DNA of 64,000 bases from contig NZ_AULP01000001.1 of assembly GCF_000422345.1 (NCBI RefSeq), positions 434,001-498,000 of the forward strand, given 5' to 3'. The translations under genes and the position numbers were made by a program. The notes below the pieces were generated by a model. That model saw nothing but the letters and a program-made list of their open reading frames with translations. It did no database searches and had not been told where the DNA came from. Origin of the DNA: Neomelitea salexigens DSM 19753. Its GTDB lineage: Bacteria > Pseudomonadota > Gammaproteobacteria > Pseudomonadales > Spongiibacteraceae. Shown here piece by piece: positions 49,413 to 58,966 of this stretch (the stretch's first letter is position 1; every line of letters begins with the position of its first letter).

Positions 49413-51299
49413 TTACTGCGCATCCTCACTGGCCAGCCAGGATGTGTAGGGCGATGTATTGGGCAGTTCCACGCGCTTCAGCCAACCGGCAATGCCGATA
49501 CTATCGGCCTGTATATCCAGGTCATCAGATTCAAGCACCCCCTCACCAAACTGGTACCGCACCGACAGCTCACCCCGAAGGGCCGCTTCATCATAGGCAT
49601 TCGCTTGAGCGACAGACTCTTCTCGGCGCTCGCAGTAGCCTTTCCAAGCGCGGCTGCCGTGACGCCCCCGCAATAAGCGTTCAGTGAATTGCGGCGACAA
49701 CAGGCACACACTGGCGTTGTTACCACCAAAGCCTTTGGCATTTAGAATTGCCGCATCCATGCTGTCTTTTTCAAGTTCGAGATGCGACATGGGCAAGTGC
49801 AGGTTGCTGCGCTGCACGTCGTCGGCAATATGGTCAATGGTGGTGATACCCGGCAGGATATTGTCGCGCCATATCCCCAGGCTGGAGACTAACTGATCGC
49901 CGGAGGCCGCGCCGATACTATGACCCAGGTAGGCTTTAATAGCGGCAACAGGCCAGCGCTCAATCCCGAAGGCCTTGGCGGTTTCGTTAAGGATATGCGA
50001 TTCACTCACACGGTTTTGCGGCGTGCTGGTGCCATGCGCCTGAACGAATGAGCGCGTCTTCAGCGCGTGCTCGCCAATAATCGCCCCCGCCGCTGAGGTT
50101 GCCTTGGCAACAGTGAGGTAATTCCCCACGCCCGGCGATGAAATGGACTTTTTATAGCCATCGGCATTTACAAAGACCTCGGGCACCGCGGCATGCACCT
50201 GTGCACCCAACTCAAGGGCCAGCGCGTCGTCAAACAACACGACGAACTGACTCGCCTCAGCAATGGTAAATCCGCAGTTGCTGCTGAACGGTCGACTTGC
50301 CCTGCGATAATCCGCTTCGCTACGCGCTGAACCGGCATCCAACTTAAGCAAGTCAGCATCCGTGGCCAAGGCCCCCATGGTGGCGTAACCGTCCATCACG
50401 CGCGGATCTATTCCCGCTTCTGCTGCCCCCACCACCGCAACGCGCACGGCACCACTGCGGATGTCTTGCACGGCCTGACGCAGGTTGTAGAAAAACGTCG
50501 CACAAGCTCCCAAGCTGGGCCCAGTGCCGCCGACATTCCCCAACACATAGGCGCTGACAAAATCGGCGGGCATATCGGCTAAGCCCAGTGCCAGCTGCTT
50601 CGAACTAACGCGGCCACCGTTTGCGCGCGCGGCCAGCAGGCCACCAAAGCCCGCATCATCGAGCTGCGCCATTGCCGAGCTGGCGTACACAGATATTTGG
50701 TCAGGGTGGACACTGGCACGCACCGTATCCCAATCGATCCCAATCGACTGCAGGGCATCGGACGCCCCGAATACTGATAACTGCAAGCCCCGCGGATGGT
50801 TGCGGGCATTATAGTAATTGCTGGGGTCAAAGCCCGTTGGCAGTTGCCCCGCACTGGAAACATCCATTTTGCGATGCGTCGGCAACAGCATATCCAGTCC
50901 ACCGTCGAGGGTAACCGCCACCTTACCGCCACCGATATCACGCAGCGCCCAACCCTCAGGCACGCGCTCGGGCAATTGCTTGGCGGATGTCACAAACTCA
51001 AACTGCCCCGCTCCCCCTTCTAGGTGCAGTCGCTTGTTCCAGGCCACCTGCTCGACATCAAAAGCCGCGGACTCGATTTTGCGAATCAGGGTATGCGCCA
51101 GTATATGCTGGCGGCGCTCCGCCTCTGGCATGCAGTCATCCACGCCCATCAAGGCAGCAAGGCTTTGCAGGGTTCGCTGCTGCGCCGCCAGCGGCAGCGC
51201 GTCAAGCACCAGGCGGCGATAGCCGTGATGAAAAGAACTGCGCCCTGCAGGATTAACGCCGCCAAAACCGACAACCACGGGTAAATGACTCACTGACAC
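49413..51299 (-). CDS. fabY: FabY-type beta-ketoacyl-ACP synthase
   Basis: A 628-residue ketoacyl synthase that matches the length and start of FabY (Pseudomonas PA5174), which starts fatty acid synthesis in place of FabH. Near the N-terminus is PVVVGFGGVNPAGRSSFHHG. The catalytic cysteine is in GPSLGACATFFYNL, and the two histidines in VQAHGTSTPQNRVSE and YLGHSIGAASGDQ. It starts at a GTG with GAGG upstream; a second GTG two codons later is possible. It is divergent from an AraC-type regulator gene. Confidence 0.9.
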   Translation of the reverse strand: MSVSHLPVVVGFGGVNPAGRSSFHHGYRRLVLDALPLAAQQRTLQSLAALMGVDDCMPEAERRQHILAHTLIRKIESAAFDVEQVAWNKRLHLEGGAGQFEFVTSAKQLPERVPEGWALRDIGGGKVAVTLDGGLDMLLPTHRKMDVSSAGQLPTGFDPSNYYNARNHPRGLQLSVFGASDALQSIGIDWDTVRASVHPDQISVYASSAMAQLDDAGFGGLLAARANGGRVSSKQLALGLADMPADFVSAYVLGNVGGTGPSLGACATFFYNLRQAVQDIRSGAVRVAVVGAAEAGIDPRVMDGYATMGALATDADLLKLDAGSARSEADYRRASRPFSSNCGFTIAEASQFVVLFDDALALELGAQVHAAVPEVFVNADGYKKSISSPGVGNYLTVAKATSAAGAIIGEHALKTRSFVQAHGTSTPQNRVSESHILNETAKAFGIERWPVAAIKAYLGHSIGAASGDQLVSSLGIWRDNILPGITTIDHIADDVQRSNLHLPMSHLELEKDSMDAAILNAKGFGGNNASVCLLSPQFTERLLRGRHGSRAWKGYCERREESVAQANAYDEAALRGELSVRYQFGEGVLESDDLDIQADSIGIAGWLKRVELPNTSPYTSWLASEDAQ

Positions 51300-51414
51300 A
51301 CCACCTCAACAACACTGCTCGAATTTCCTAGCCAGCAGTGTACGCAGGCAATGCCATGGACATAGTGATATATTAGCCATTAAATATGGTATTTACGACA
51401 ACAGTGTCAACATT

Positions 51415-52434
51415 ATGCAGAGCCAACGACAGATAAGCCTACTCGGCTTTAACCACGCCCTAGCCACCAGTCTCTGCTTGCCGATGGAGCTCCTGCAGTC
51501 CTGCAACCATATATTTCGCAGCCGGCGGCAGAGCGCCCCTGCCAAACTATCGACGATTAGCCTGGAGCCCTCCCCTATCAGGGTTTCCGGGGGATTTCAG
51601 CTGGACGTCGATGAGGTATTGAGCGATAAGCGCCCGCTAAACGACTGGCCTCAGCCCGATATTTTGATTATTGCCAGTCGCTGGCGCCACCCGCTTCGCG
51701 GTGGCCCCCAGCGCCGGGATGTACAGCAATGGCTCCGCCAGCTAGCCTTGCGCGGCTGCGAAATTTGCGCCGTTGGTAACGCCAGCTACTTTCTCGCCGA
51801 GGCCGGTTTGCTCGACAACCGGCCGGCCACCACACACTGGCACTATTTCGACGACTTCGAGCAACGCTATCCCAATGTTCAAATGCAGCGCGACCACTTA
51901 ATCACCCAGGCTGGCTCGCTGTACTGCACCGGCAGCGTGAATAGCGCCGCCGACCTTATTATCCACCTCATCGATCGACACTGGGGGCCGGAGATTGCGC
52001 AGCGGGCAACACAGCAATTTTCCCCAGAAAGCCGCCAGCCCTTCGCCAACCAGGCCTACCGGGGCGAGCACAGCGCCCGACACGGCGACGAAGTTATCGC
52101 CCTGGCCCAAAGCTGGATGCATCGACACCTCGCCGACACGATCAACATGAAAGAATTGGCTGAGCGCAGCGGGCTAAGTCAGCGCAGTTTTCAGCGCCGC
52201 TTTCACCACGCTTGTGGTCAGTCACCACTGCAGTACTTACAGCGGCTTAGGCTGGATGCCGCGCGAGAATTACTCAAGAATACCAACTTGGCTATCGAGG
52301 ATATCAGCCCACTATGCGGCTATAGCGACGTCAGCTACTTTGGCAAACTATTCAGGCAGTACTATTCCATGACGCCCGGGCAGTTTCGCCGCAGCGTGCG
52401 ACGCAAACTCTTCGCCATCGATAGCGGCAACTGA
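51415..52434 (+). CDS. GlxA-type AraC family transcriptional regulator
   Basis: A 339-residue regulator with an N-terminal DJ-1/PfpI-like domain (residues 8-190, including PLNDWPQPDILIIASRWRHP, EICAVGNASYFLAEAGLL) and a C-terminal AraC helix-turn-helix domain (MKELAERSGLSQRSFQRRFH ... CGYSDVSYFGKLFRQYYSMT). The usual cysteine of the DJ-1 elbow is replaced (AVGNASYFL), so the domain is likely only a sensor. It sits divergent from fabY with a 115-bp shared region, so fabY or itself may be its target; that is inference. Confidence 0.88.
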   Translation: MQSQRQISLLGFNHALATSLCLPMELLQSCNHIFRSRRQSAPAKLSTISLEPSPIRVSGGFQLDVDEVLSDKRPLNDWPQPDILIIASRWRHPLRGGPQRRDVQQWLRQLALRGCEICAVGNASYFLAEAGLLDNRPATTHWHYFDDFEQRYPNVQMQRDHLITQAGSLYCTGSVNSAADLIIHLIDRHWGPEIAQRATQQFSPESRQPFANQAYRGEHSARHGDEVIALAQSWMHRHLADTINMKELAERSGLSQRSFQRRFHHACGQSPLQYLQRLRLDAARELLKNTNLAIEDISPLCGYSDVSYFGKLFRQYYSMTPGQFRRSVRRKLFAIDSGN

Positions 52435-52522
52435 ACACTCATCAACACAGAGCAGAACAACACTGGCGACGCCCTCTATCAAGCGTCATAATCGCGATCC
52501 ATTGAACCGCCGAGGAAATACC

Positions 52523-53383
52523 ATGCCCGCTATTGGACGCATGAACACACTCACCGTCAGCCGCATTACCAGTGCCGGCACCTATCTGGATGGCGGCCAA
52601 CTCGGCGATATTTTTCTCAATGCCCGCCAAAGCCCGCAGAATTGTAGCGTTGGCGACGTATTGGAGGTTTTCGTCCTGCACGACAACGATGGCAGCTTGA
52701 TCGCCTCTCAACAACGCCCCGAGCTGTTGTGCAATGAAGTGGGGCTGCTGCGGGTTAGCGCGACCACCACGGTGGGCGCCTTCCTGGACTGGGGGCTGAA
52801 TAAAGAGCTGTTGCTCCCCCACAGCGAACAGCTTGGCACCGTGCGAGAGGGCCAGGCGGTACTGGTAATGGTATACACCGATCTGCGCGGCAGACTGGTC
52901 GCCACAATGCGACTGGACAGACATATTGCCGACAGTCTGCACGATCTCCCCGATAACGCTAAACAGCGCCTACGCAGCGGCGACCGCGTTAGCATTCACG
53001 TCGCGAGCAAAACCGAGTTAGGCTATAAATGTGTCGTAAACCATTGCGCCTGGGGTCTTCTGTACGACAGTGAACTGAATAAGCCACTGCGTCGCGGCGA
53101 ACGTTTATCGGGATGGATACAACGCGTCCGCCCGGACCAGCGCCTGGATTTGACGCTGAACAAGCCAGCCCGGGAACGCGCGCCGGATATCGCCGAACTC
53201 ATATTGCGGCAACTAGACGCCAATGACGGCTTCCTCGCGCTCGGTGACAAAAGCCCACCCGAGGCGATCAAGCGTATTTTCGGTGTCAGTAAAAAAGCCT
53301 TCAAGCAAGGCCTAAGCCGGCTATATAAAGAACGAAAAATTATTATCAGCGACCGCGGAATCACCCTTAACAAGGGTGAATAA
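52523..53383 (+). CDS. CvfB family S1-type RNA-binding protein
   Basis: A 286-residue protein of the CvfB family with tandem S1-like OB domains and a C-terminal winged helix. Recognisable parts are VGAFLDWGLNKELLLPHSEQ, GYKCVVNHCAWGLLYDSEL and PPEAIKRIFGVSKKAFKQGL. It binds nucleic acid in the cytoplasm; CvfB proteins influence expression of other genes in Gram-positive bacteria. The ATG at 52523 follows GAGGAAATACC; an in-frame ATG seven codons upstream is less likely. Confidence 0.88.
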   Translation: MPAIGRMNTLTVSRITSAGTYLDGGQLGDIFLNARQSPQNCSVGDVLEVFVLHDNDGSLIASQQRPELLCNEVGLLRVSATTTVGAFLDWGLNKELLLPHSEQLGTVREGQAVLVMVYTDLRGRLVATMRLDRHIADSLHDLPDNAKQRLRSGDRVSIHVASKTELGYKCVVNHCAWGLLYDSELNKPLRRGERLSGWIQRVRPDQRLDLTLNKPARERAPDIAELILRQLDANDGFLALGDKSPPEAIKRIFGVSKKAFKQGLSRLYKERKIIISDRGITLNKGE

Positions 53384-53412
53384 ATCGCGATTGTATAGAG
53401 GGTACACTTCCC

Positions 53413-53826
53413 ATGCAGGACACCAGCTTTGTCGAGACCGCCACCATCCCCCTGCGCCTGAGCGCCATCGATAGCGATGGTTTTCCGGTGGTTTGCTCGC
53501 TGTGGTTTTACTATCGCAATGGCTGCTTCTACTGCGCCAGCCACCGTTCGTCAAAAATTATTCGGCTGCTGGAAGCCAACCCTAACTGCGGCTTTGAAGT
53601 CGCGGTGAACTCCATTCCCTATCGCGGCGTAAGGGGCAAGGCCGTCGCCGAACTGACCAGCGACAGCCAGGGCGAGGTATTGTCATCACTAATCGAGCGC
53701 TATCTCGGCGATAGCAACCACGACCTGGCCAACTGGCTGCTCAGCCGCAAGGCAGATGAGGTGGCTATCTGTCTGCACCCCAAAACGTTCTCCAGCTGGG
53801 ATTTCAGCGCGCGCATGACAGACTAA
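53413..53826 (+). CDS. Pyridoxamine 5'-phosphate oxidase-like flavin-binding protein
   Basis: A 137-residue split-barrel protein of the PNPOx-like family, which binds FMN or F420. Motifs are RLSAIDSDGFPVVCSLWFYY, FYCASHRSSKIIRLLEANPN and YRGVRGKAVAEL. It is too short to be a full PdxH, so it belongs to the general PNPOx-like group with unknown substrate. It follows cvfB after 29 bp on the same strand and may be co-transcribed. Confidence 0.83.
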   Translation: MQDTSFVETATIPLRLSAIDSDGFPVVCSLWFYYRNGCFYCASHRSSKIIRLLEANPNCGFEVAVNSIPYRGVRGKAVAELTSDSQGEVLSSLIERYLGDSNHDLANWLLSRKADEVAICLHPKTFSSWDFSARMTD

Positions 53827-53840
53827 CTCGCGAAGTGCGA

Positions 53841-56800
53841 TTACTCACCACCGCGCTTCAAACGCTCGCCCAAGCTGGCCATCAACACATAGAACAACGG
53901 CACAAAGACCGTAGCCACAAAAGTGGCCATCAGCATACCGCCAATCACACTAGTCCCCAGCGCAATACGACTAGCAGCGCCGGCACCACTGGACAGTGCC
54001 AGCGGCAAGCAGCCCAGAGTAAAGGCCAGTGAGGTCATAACAATGGGACGAAAACGCAGGCGAACCGCTTCCATTGCGGCATCCACAATAGCCATACCTT
54101 TGTCGCGCTGCTGCATGGCAAACTCAACAATCAAGATGGCGTTCTTACTCGCCAAGCCAATCAAACACACCATGCCGATCTGGAAGTAAATATCGTTATC
54201 CAGGCCGCGCAGCCATGCCGCAAGTACCGCCCCAAGCAAGGCAAAGGGCACCGACATCACCACCGCGGTCGGCATCAACCAGCGTTCGTACTGCGCCGCC
54301 AAAATGAGAAAGACGATCACAATCGCCAGGATGAAGGCCTTGCTGGAATTACCGCTCGACGACTTTTCTTGGTAGGCGCTGCCTACCCAGCCGATGTTGA
54401 AGTCTCGGCCGAGCGCCTCTGCAGCAACGCGCTCTAGCGCCGCAATGGCCTCACCAGAGCTGTAACCAGGCGCCGCCGACCCCAGTACCTTGGCCGCATT
54501 AAAGCCGTTGAAACGGGTGACCGCATCGGGGCCCACTACCCGCTCTACGGTTAATAGCGAGCCCAATGGAATCAAGCTGCCTTCCTGCGAGCGCACAAAG
54601 ACCTTCCCCAAGTCGTCCGGGGACTGCCGAAATTCTTCTTCAGACTGCAAATTCACCTGAAAGCTGCGCCCGAATAGCGTGAAGTCATTCACGTACAAAC
54701 TGCCAAAGGTCGCCTGCATCGTGCTGAATACATCGGCAACAGGAACGCCCAGACTCATAGCTTTTTCCCGGTCCAGCGTGAGCTTGTACTGCGGCGTATC
54801 CATTTGGAATGTGCTGTATACGCGGCTCAACTCCGGCTGCTGGTTCGCCGCCGCCACCAAGCGCCAAACGGCGGTATTTAAGTCTTGCAGGCTGCCGTCG
54901 CCCCGATTTTGCAGGTAAAACTCAAAGCCGCCGGTGCTGCTCAAGCCGATTATGGGCGGCGGATTGAATGCCATCATTCGCCCATCGAGCAGGTCAGCAC
55001 CTAAAGCCGGTATGGCGCGGGCTTGGGAAATAGCGTCCTGGCCCGGCTGCTCTCGCTCGGACCAGTCGTCAAACATAATGAAAGACGCTGCGGCATTCGT
55101 CTTCAAGGTGGAGGCGAGAATATCGAAGCCGGAGAAGGTCATGATGGACTTGACCCCCGGCTGATCCAGAACGCGCGTAGCCATCGCGTCTGCCACTGCA
55201 CTGGTACGCGACAGAGAAGCCGCCGGAGGTGTGCTGTAGGCCATCATGACATAGCCCTGATCTTCGGCGGGCACCAAGCCCGCTGGCATACGTGAGAAGA
55301 CCAACAACGTGACCGCCACAAGCAGGACAAACAGGCCAGACGCCCGCCAGCGATGGCGCAGAAAACTGGCGGTAATACGAATATATAGCTCGCGCAGCCA
55401 GTCAAAGGCGCGCTCAAAGCCGGCAAGGAAACCGTGACGTGGCTCTTCGCTATGAACGTGTTGCTTTAACATTAGCGCGCAAAGTGCCGGGGTCAGGGTG
55501 AGCGCCACAATCCCGGAGAGCACCACCGACACCGTGATCGCCACGGCAAACTGCCGGTACATTTCCCCCGTTAAACCGTCGACAAAAATCACCGGCAGGA
55601 ACACCGCAGATAGCACTAACACGATGGCCACCAGAGGGCCGCTGACCTCTTCCATCGCTTGGCGCACGGCGTCCATGGCTGAGCATTTTTGCTCGGCCAT
55701 AATACGCTCGACGTTTTCAATCACGATGATCGCGTCGTCAACAACAATACCGATGGCCAGGATCAAGCCGAACAGCGTTAGCAGGTTGATCGAGTAGCCA
55801 AGAATATACAGCCCGGCGAAGGTTCCCACGATCGATACGGGAATCGCCAACAGTGGAATGAAAGTGGCGCGCACATTTTGCAGGAACAAAAACATCACCA
55901 GGATCACCAGCAGCAATGCCTCGAAAAACGTGGCAACCACTTCCTTGATCGAATGCTCTACAAATACCGTCGCGTCAAAAGCCAGTTCTATATCCACACC
56001 ATCTGGTGCGTTTTCTTTAACCTTGGCCATCACTTGCTGAGCGGCTTTGGCGGTTTCCAGGGCATTGGCACCCGGGCGTAGATACATCGCCACGGGGACC
56101 GCCGGTTCGCCGTTAAAACTGCCGCGAAACGAGTAATCTTTCGCGCCTAGCTCAACCCTGGCAATGTCCCCCAAATGCAGACTGGCAGAATTCGGCTCGG
56201 CGCGAATAATGATGTTTTCAAACTCTTCTACCGTCGCCAGCCGTCCTTGCGTGCTCACGGCATAGGTAAAGGGTTGATCGCTGGACACTGGCTCTGCGCC
56301 AAAACTGCCCGCCGCAAAATTGGCATTTTGCTCGCGAATAGCTCTGGCGACGTCTGCCGGTGTCAGGCCCAACTCAGCCAGTCGGTCAGGCTGAAGCCAA
56401 ATACGCATGGAATAGTCGCGCGCGCCCATCAACCGCGCGCTGCCAATACCCGGCAGGCGGCGCAGCTCATCGATAACATTGAGTAGCGCATAGTTGCTTA
56501 AATAGATGGCATCGTACTGGGGCAATTCCGACGACAGCGAAAAAATCATCAGGATATCGGTCGAGCGTTTATCTACCGTGATCCCCAAACGCTTTACGGC
56601 CTCGGGAAGGCGGTTTTCTGCGACCGCCACACGATTGCTCACATCAATAGCGGCCTGGTCTGGGTCGGTGCCCGTCGCGAAGGTGATATTGATACTGACC
56701 CGCCCCGCCGCGGAGGCTTGGGTATTCATGTACAACATCCCTTCCACCCCGTTCAGCTCTTGCTCCAACGGGGCCGCAACGGTCTCAGCCAGGGTTTCCG

Positions 56801-56963
56801 CATTCGCCCCGGGATAGGCGGCGGTAACAACGATCTGTGGTGGCAGGATTTGTGGGTATAGCGAGATCGGCAACTGACCGACCGCGGTGGCACCTGCGAT
56901 CAAAATTAGCAGTGACAGAACAATCGACAATACCGGCCGTTCGATAAAAAAACGCGCACTCAT
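53841..56963 (-). CDS. RND efflux pump permease, HAE1 type
   Basis: A 1040-residue AcrB/MexB-like drug-proton antiporter with twelve membrane helices and two large periplasmic loops. The N-terminus is MSARFFIERPVLSIVLSLLI, and the proton-relay aspartates in helix 4 are present (LAIGIVVDDAIIVIENVERI). It forms an efflux complex with the adaptor encoded just upstream and an outer-membrane TolC-like channel, not found here. The 4-bp overlap with the adaptor gene shows an operon. Substrates are hydrophobic compounds in general, specifics unknown. Confidence 0.93.
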   Translation of the reverse strand: MSARFFIERPVLSIVLSLLILIAGATAVGQLPISLYPQILPPQIVVTAAYPGANAETLAETVAAPLEQELNGVEGMLYMNTQASAAGRVSINITFATGTDPDQAAIDVSNRVAVAENRLPEAVKRLGITVDKRSTDILMIFSLSSELPQYDAIYLSNYALLNVIDELRRLPGIGSARLMGARDYSMRIWLQPDRLAELGLTPADVARAIREQNANFAAGSFGAEPVSSDQPFTYAVSTQGRLATVEEFENIIIRAEPNSASLHLGDIARVELGAKDYSFRGSFNGEPAVPVAMYLRPGANALETAKAAQQVMAKVKENAPDGVDIELAFDATVFVEHSIKEVVATFFEALLLVILVMFLFLQNVRATFIPLLAIPVSIVGTFAGLYILGYSINLLTLFGLILAIGIVVDDAIIVIENVERIMAEQKCSAMDAVRQAMEEVSGPLVAIVLVLSAVFLPVIFVDGLTGEMYRQFAVAITVSVVLSGIVALTLTPALCALMLKQHVHSEEPRHGFLAGFERAFDWLRELYIRITASFLRHRWRASGLFVLLVAVTLLVFSRMPAGLVPAEDQGYVMMAYSTPPAASLSRTSAVADAMATRVLDQPGVKSIMTFSGFDILASTLKTNAAASFIMFDDWSEREQPGQDAISQARAIPALGADLLDGRMMAFNPPPIIGLSSTGGFEFYLQNRGDGSLQDLNTAVWRLVAAANQQPELSRVYSTFQMDTPQYKLTLDREKAMSLGVPVADVFSTMQATFGSLYVNDFTLFGRSFQVNLQSEEEFRQSPDDLGKVFVRSQEGSLIPLGSLLTVERVVGPDAVTRFNGFNAAKVLGSAAPGYSSGEAIAALERVAAEALGRDFNIGWVGSAYQEKSSSGNSSKAFILAIVIVFLILAAQYERWLMPTAVVMSVPFALLGAVLAAWLRGLDNDIYFQIGMVCLIGLASKNAILIVEFAMQQRDKGMAIVDAAMEAVRLRFRPIVMTSLAFTLGCLPLALSSGAGAASRIALGTSVIGGMLMATFVATVFVPLFYVLMASLGERLKRGGE

Positions 56964-58210
56964 TGCACGACCTCACTGGCTGGCTGAGACAGTGCCCCCA
57001 CTTTCAAGCGGACGGGTTGGTCTGCAAAGTTGGGCTTGGGGCCGTAATTGTGCGTTAACGCTATTCGCTGCGGCGCCAGTAACGATGACGGTCGCACACG
57101 CACCAAGCCCTCTACCACCACTTCCTCCCCCACCTTTAAGCCGGCATCGATAATACGCCCGCCATCCACTTCCAAACCGAGTCGCACCTGCCTTACCTCG
57201 GCGCGTTGCTGCGCATCCACTACATAAACGAAGCTGCCCTTCGCGTTTTGCAGCACGGCCCGTTCAGGCAGCACCAAGGCATTACGGCTGTACAAACCCT
57301 GCAATCGCACCCTTACAAATTGTCCAGGCAGCAAGCTGCCGTCAGGGTTGGCCACGGTCGCGCGAAACTGCACAGTACCCGTACGCCGATCAATGGTGCT
57401 GTCGCTAAAATCGATATGCCCCAGGTGTGGGTGCTGTTGGTTACCGGCCGTCTCTATCAGCACGGCGCGCTGGCTCTCGTCGTAGCTCAACTCACCATCC
57501 TTGAGCATACGCCGCAGTAGCAGCACCATTTCATCTGGCAGGGAAATGTTTACCCACAGCGGGTCTAACTGGGTAATGGTAGTGAGCAGGCTATTATTCG
57601 GGCCGACCAGCGAGCCCTCGGAAACCCGCTCACGACTGGTCATGCCTGATATTGGTGCCCTCACCTTGCAATAGTCTAAATTGATCTGCGCAGCGCGCAC
57701 TTCGGCCTCTGCCAGCTGCACTGCTGCCCGGGCCTGCTCCAGCCCGGACTCGGCATCGTCCCTATCGCGCTGACTAATGGCGTTGCTTTGAATCAGCTCG
57801 CTGGCACGCCGCCAACGGCGCTCGGCCGACGACAAACTGGCTCGCGCGTTCGCCAGCTGAGCACGGCTACGGCTCAGGGCAACTTCAAAAGGTGCCGCAT
57901 CAATTTCGTACAGTAATTGGCCCGCCTCGACCCGCGCGCCCTCGGTATAGCGCCGGTGCAATAAGATACCCTCCACTCGCGCGCGAACCTGAACCTCTTT
58001 CGAGCTTTCCATACTGCCCGGGTATTGCCCCCCAACAGGGACATCCTCGGCTTTCAAAACGACCGTCTTCACTGGCTGCGCGCGCTCCTCTGGCGCTGGC
58101 GGCGGCGCTTGATCGCACCCAACAACGAGCAACAGCATTGCTACGGCAACCAGCACGTGGCGAAAATGGCGTGAATTTCCGATGCCGAGCAGCGGCGCAT
58201 GAGCGTTCAT
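56960..58210 (-). CDS. RND efflux periplasmic adaptor (membrane fusion protein)
   Basis: A 416-residue lipoprotein adaptor of the AcrA/MexA family. The signal ends in the lipobox LLVVGC, followed by a Pro-rich linker, the lipoyl/hairpin region (VRARVEGILLHRRYTEGARV, RAQLANARASLSSAERRWRR) and the beta-barrel domain (PISGMTSRERVSEGSLVGPN). It couples the permease to an outer-membrane channel. I chose the ATG at 58208-58210 (MNAHAPLLG) with GGAAG upstream. The operator region with a long palindrome lies 31 bp upstream. Confidence 0.92.
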   Translation of the reverse strand: MNAHAPLLGIGNSRHFRHVLVAVAMLLLVVGCDQAPPPAPEERAQPVKTVVLKAEDVPVGGQYPGSMESSKEVQVRARVEGILLHRRYTEGARVEAGQLLYEIDAAPFEVALSRSRAQLANARASLSSAERRWRRASELIQSNAISQRDRDDAESGLEQARAAVQLAEAEVRAAQINLDYCKVRAPISGMTSRERVSEGSLVGPNNSLLTTITQLDPLWVNISLPDEMVLLLRRMLKDGELSYDESQRAVLIETAGNQQHPHLGHIDFSDSTIDRRTGTVQFRATVANPDGSLLPGQFVRVRLQGLYSRNALVLPERAVLQNAKGSFVYVVDAQQRAEVRQVRLGLEVDGGRIIDAGLKVGEEVVVEGLVRVRPSSLLAPQRIALTHNYGPKPNFADQPVRLKVGALSQPASEVVQ

Positions 58211-58240
58211 AGAGGGGACTTCCGAGCCAATCAATCAGGC

Positions 58241-58282
58241 CGGGTACTTTACATACATGCATGCACGTATGTAAAGTACCCG
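58241..58282. promoter_or_regulatory. 42-bp palindromic operator of the RND pump / TetR pair
   Basis: Two perfect 16-bp arms, CGGGTACTTTACATAC and its reverse complement, are separated by 10 bp (ATGCATGCAC) in the 112-bp region between the adaptor gene and the divergent tetR. The core TTTACATAC-N10-GTATGTAAA has the size and composition of TtgR/AcrR-type operators that control RND pumps. Binding by the adjacent TetR protein is the natural inference. Confidence 0.75.
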
Positions 58283-58322
58283 GCAATTATAAAACTGTTA
58301 TTTTCAATGGCATGCAGAACCT

Positions 58323-58946
58323 ATGAGACGCTCTAAAGAAGACGCGGAAGCCACCCGAGAGAGCCTGTTAGGCGCCGCCGAACAGATGTTTGCTGAACAG
58401 GGCATTCACAACACACGACTCAGCGATGTGGCAAAGGCGGTTGGTGTGACACGGGGGGCCATTTACTGGCACTTCAAAAATAAGGATGAATTGATTAGCG
58501 CAATCATCGATCGCCTGAGCACCCCACTTGAAACGGCGATGCAAGCACTGCTCAAAGAGGCGGCCTCGGGCACAATGACCCTAGAGGCACTGGCAGAGAC
58601 CCTTGTGTTTTCTTACCAACGCTTACTGGAAGTGCCGGCAGCAGAAAAAATCACCCGCTTCGCCATGCGCTACAGTCTCTGCAATGAATCGCCGGTTGTC
58701 AGCGCTCAGCTCACTCGAAATCGGGACCAAAATATCGCCCGGCTAACGCAAATTATCAGTTACGCGCAGCAGCACGAGCTTGTGCGCAAGGATCGCAGCG
58801 CCCGCCAATTGGCACTTTATATTCGCGCGCACATTATGGGCATCTATCATCAACACCTGTCCTCATCAGAGCTTTACCCCAATGGACTCGAGGATATTCG
58901 CTTGTCGATCAAGCTGCTGTTCGAAGGACTGAGAGCCGACGCTTAA
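58323..58946 (+). CDS. TetR family regulator of the RND efflux operon
   Basis: A 207-residue AcrR/TtgR-type repressor. The N-terminal helix-turn-helix is TRLSDVAKAVGVTRGAIYWH followed by FKNKDELISAI; the C-terminal ligand-binding domain (ETLVFSYQRLLEVPAAEKIT) fits the AcrR group. It is divergent from the pump genes and its gene starts 41 bp after the palindrome, so it probably represses the pump and itself until an efflux substrate binds. Confidence 0.9.
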   Translation: MRRSKEDAEATRESLLGAAEQMFAEQGIHNTRLSDVAKAVGVTRGAIYWHFKNKDELISAIIDRLSTPLETAMQALLKEAASGTMTLEALAETLVFSYQRLLEVPAAEKITRFAMRYSLCNESPVVSAQLTRNRDQNIARLTQIISYAQQHELVRKDRSARQLALYIRAHIMGIYHQHLSSSELYPNGLEDIRLSIKLLFEGLRADA

Positions 58947-58966
58947 ATGTGCCGCGCCGAGGCCTG

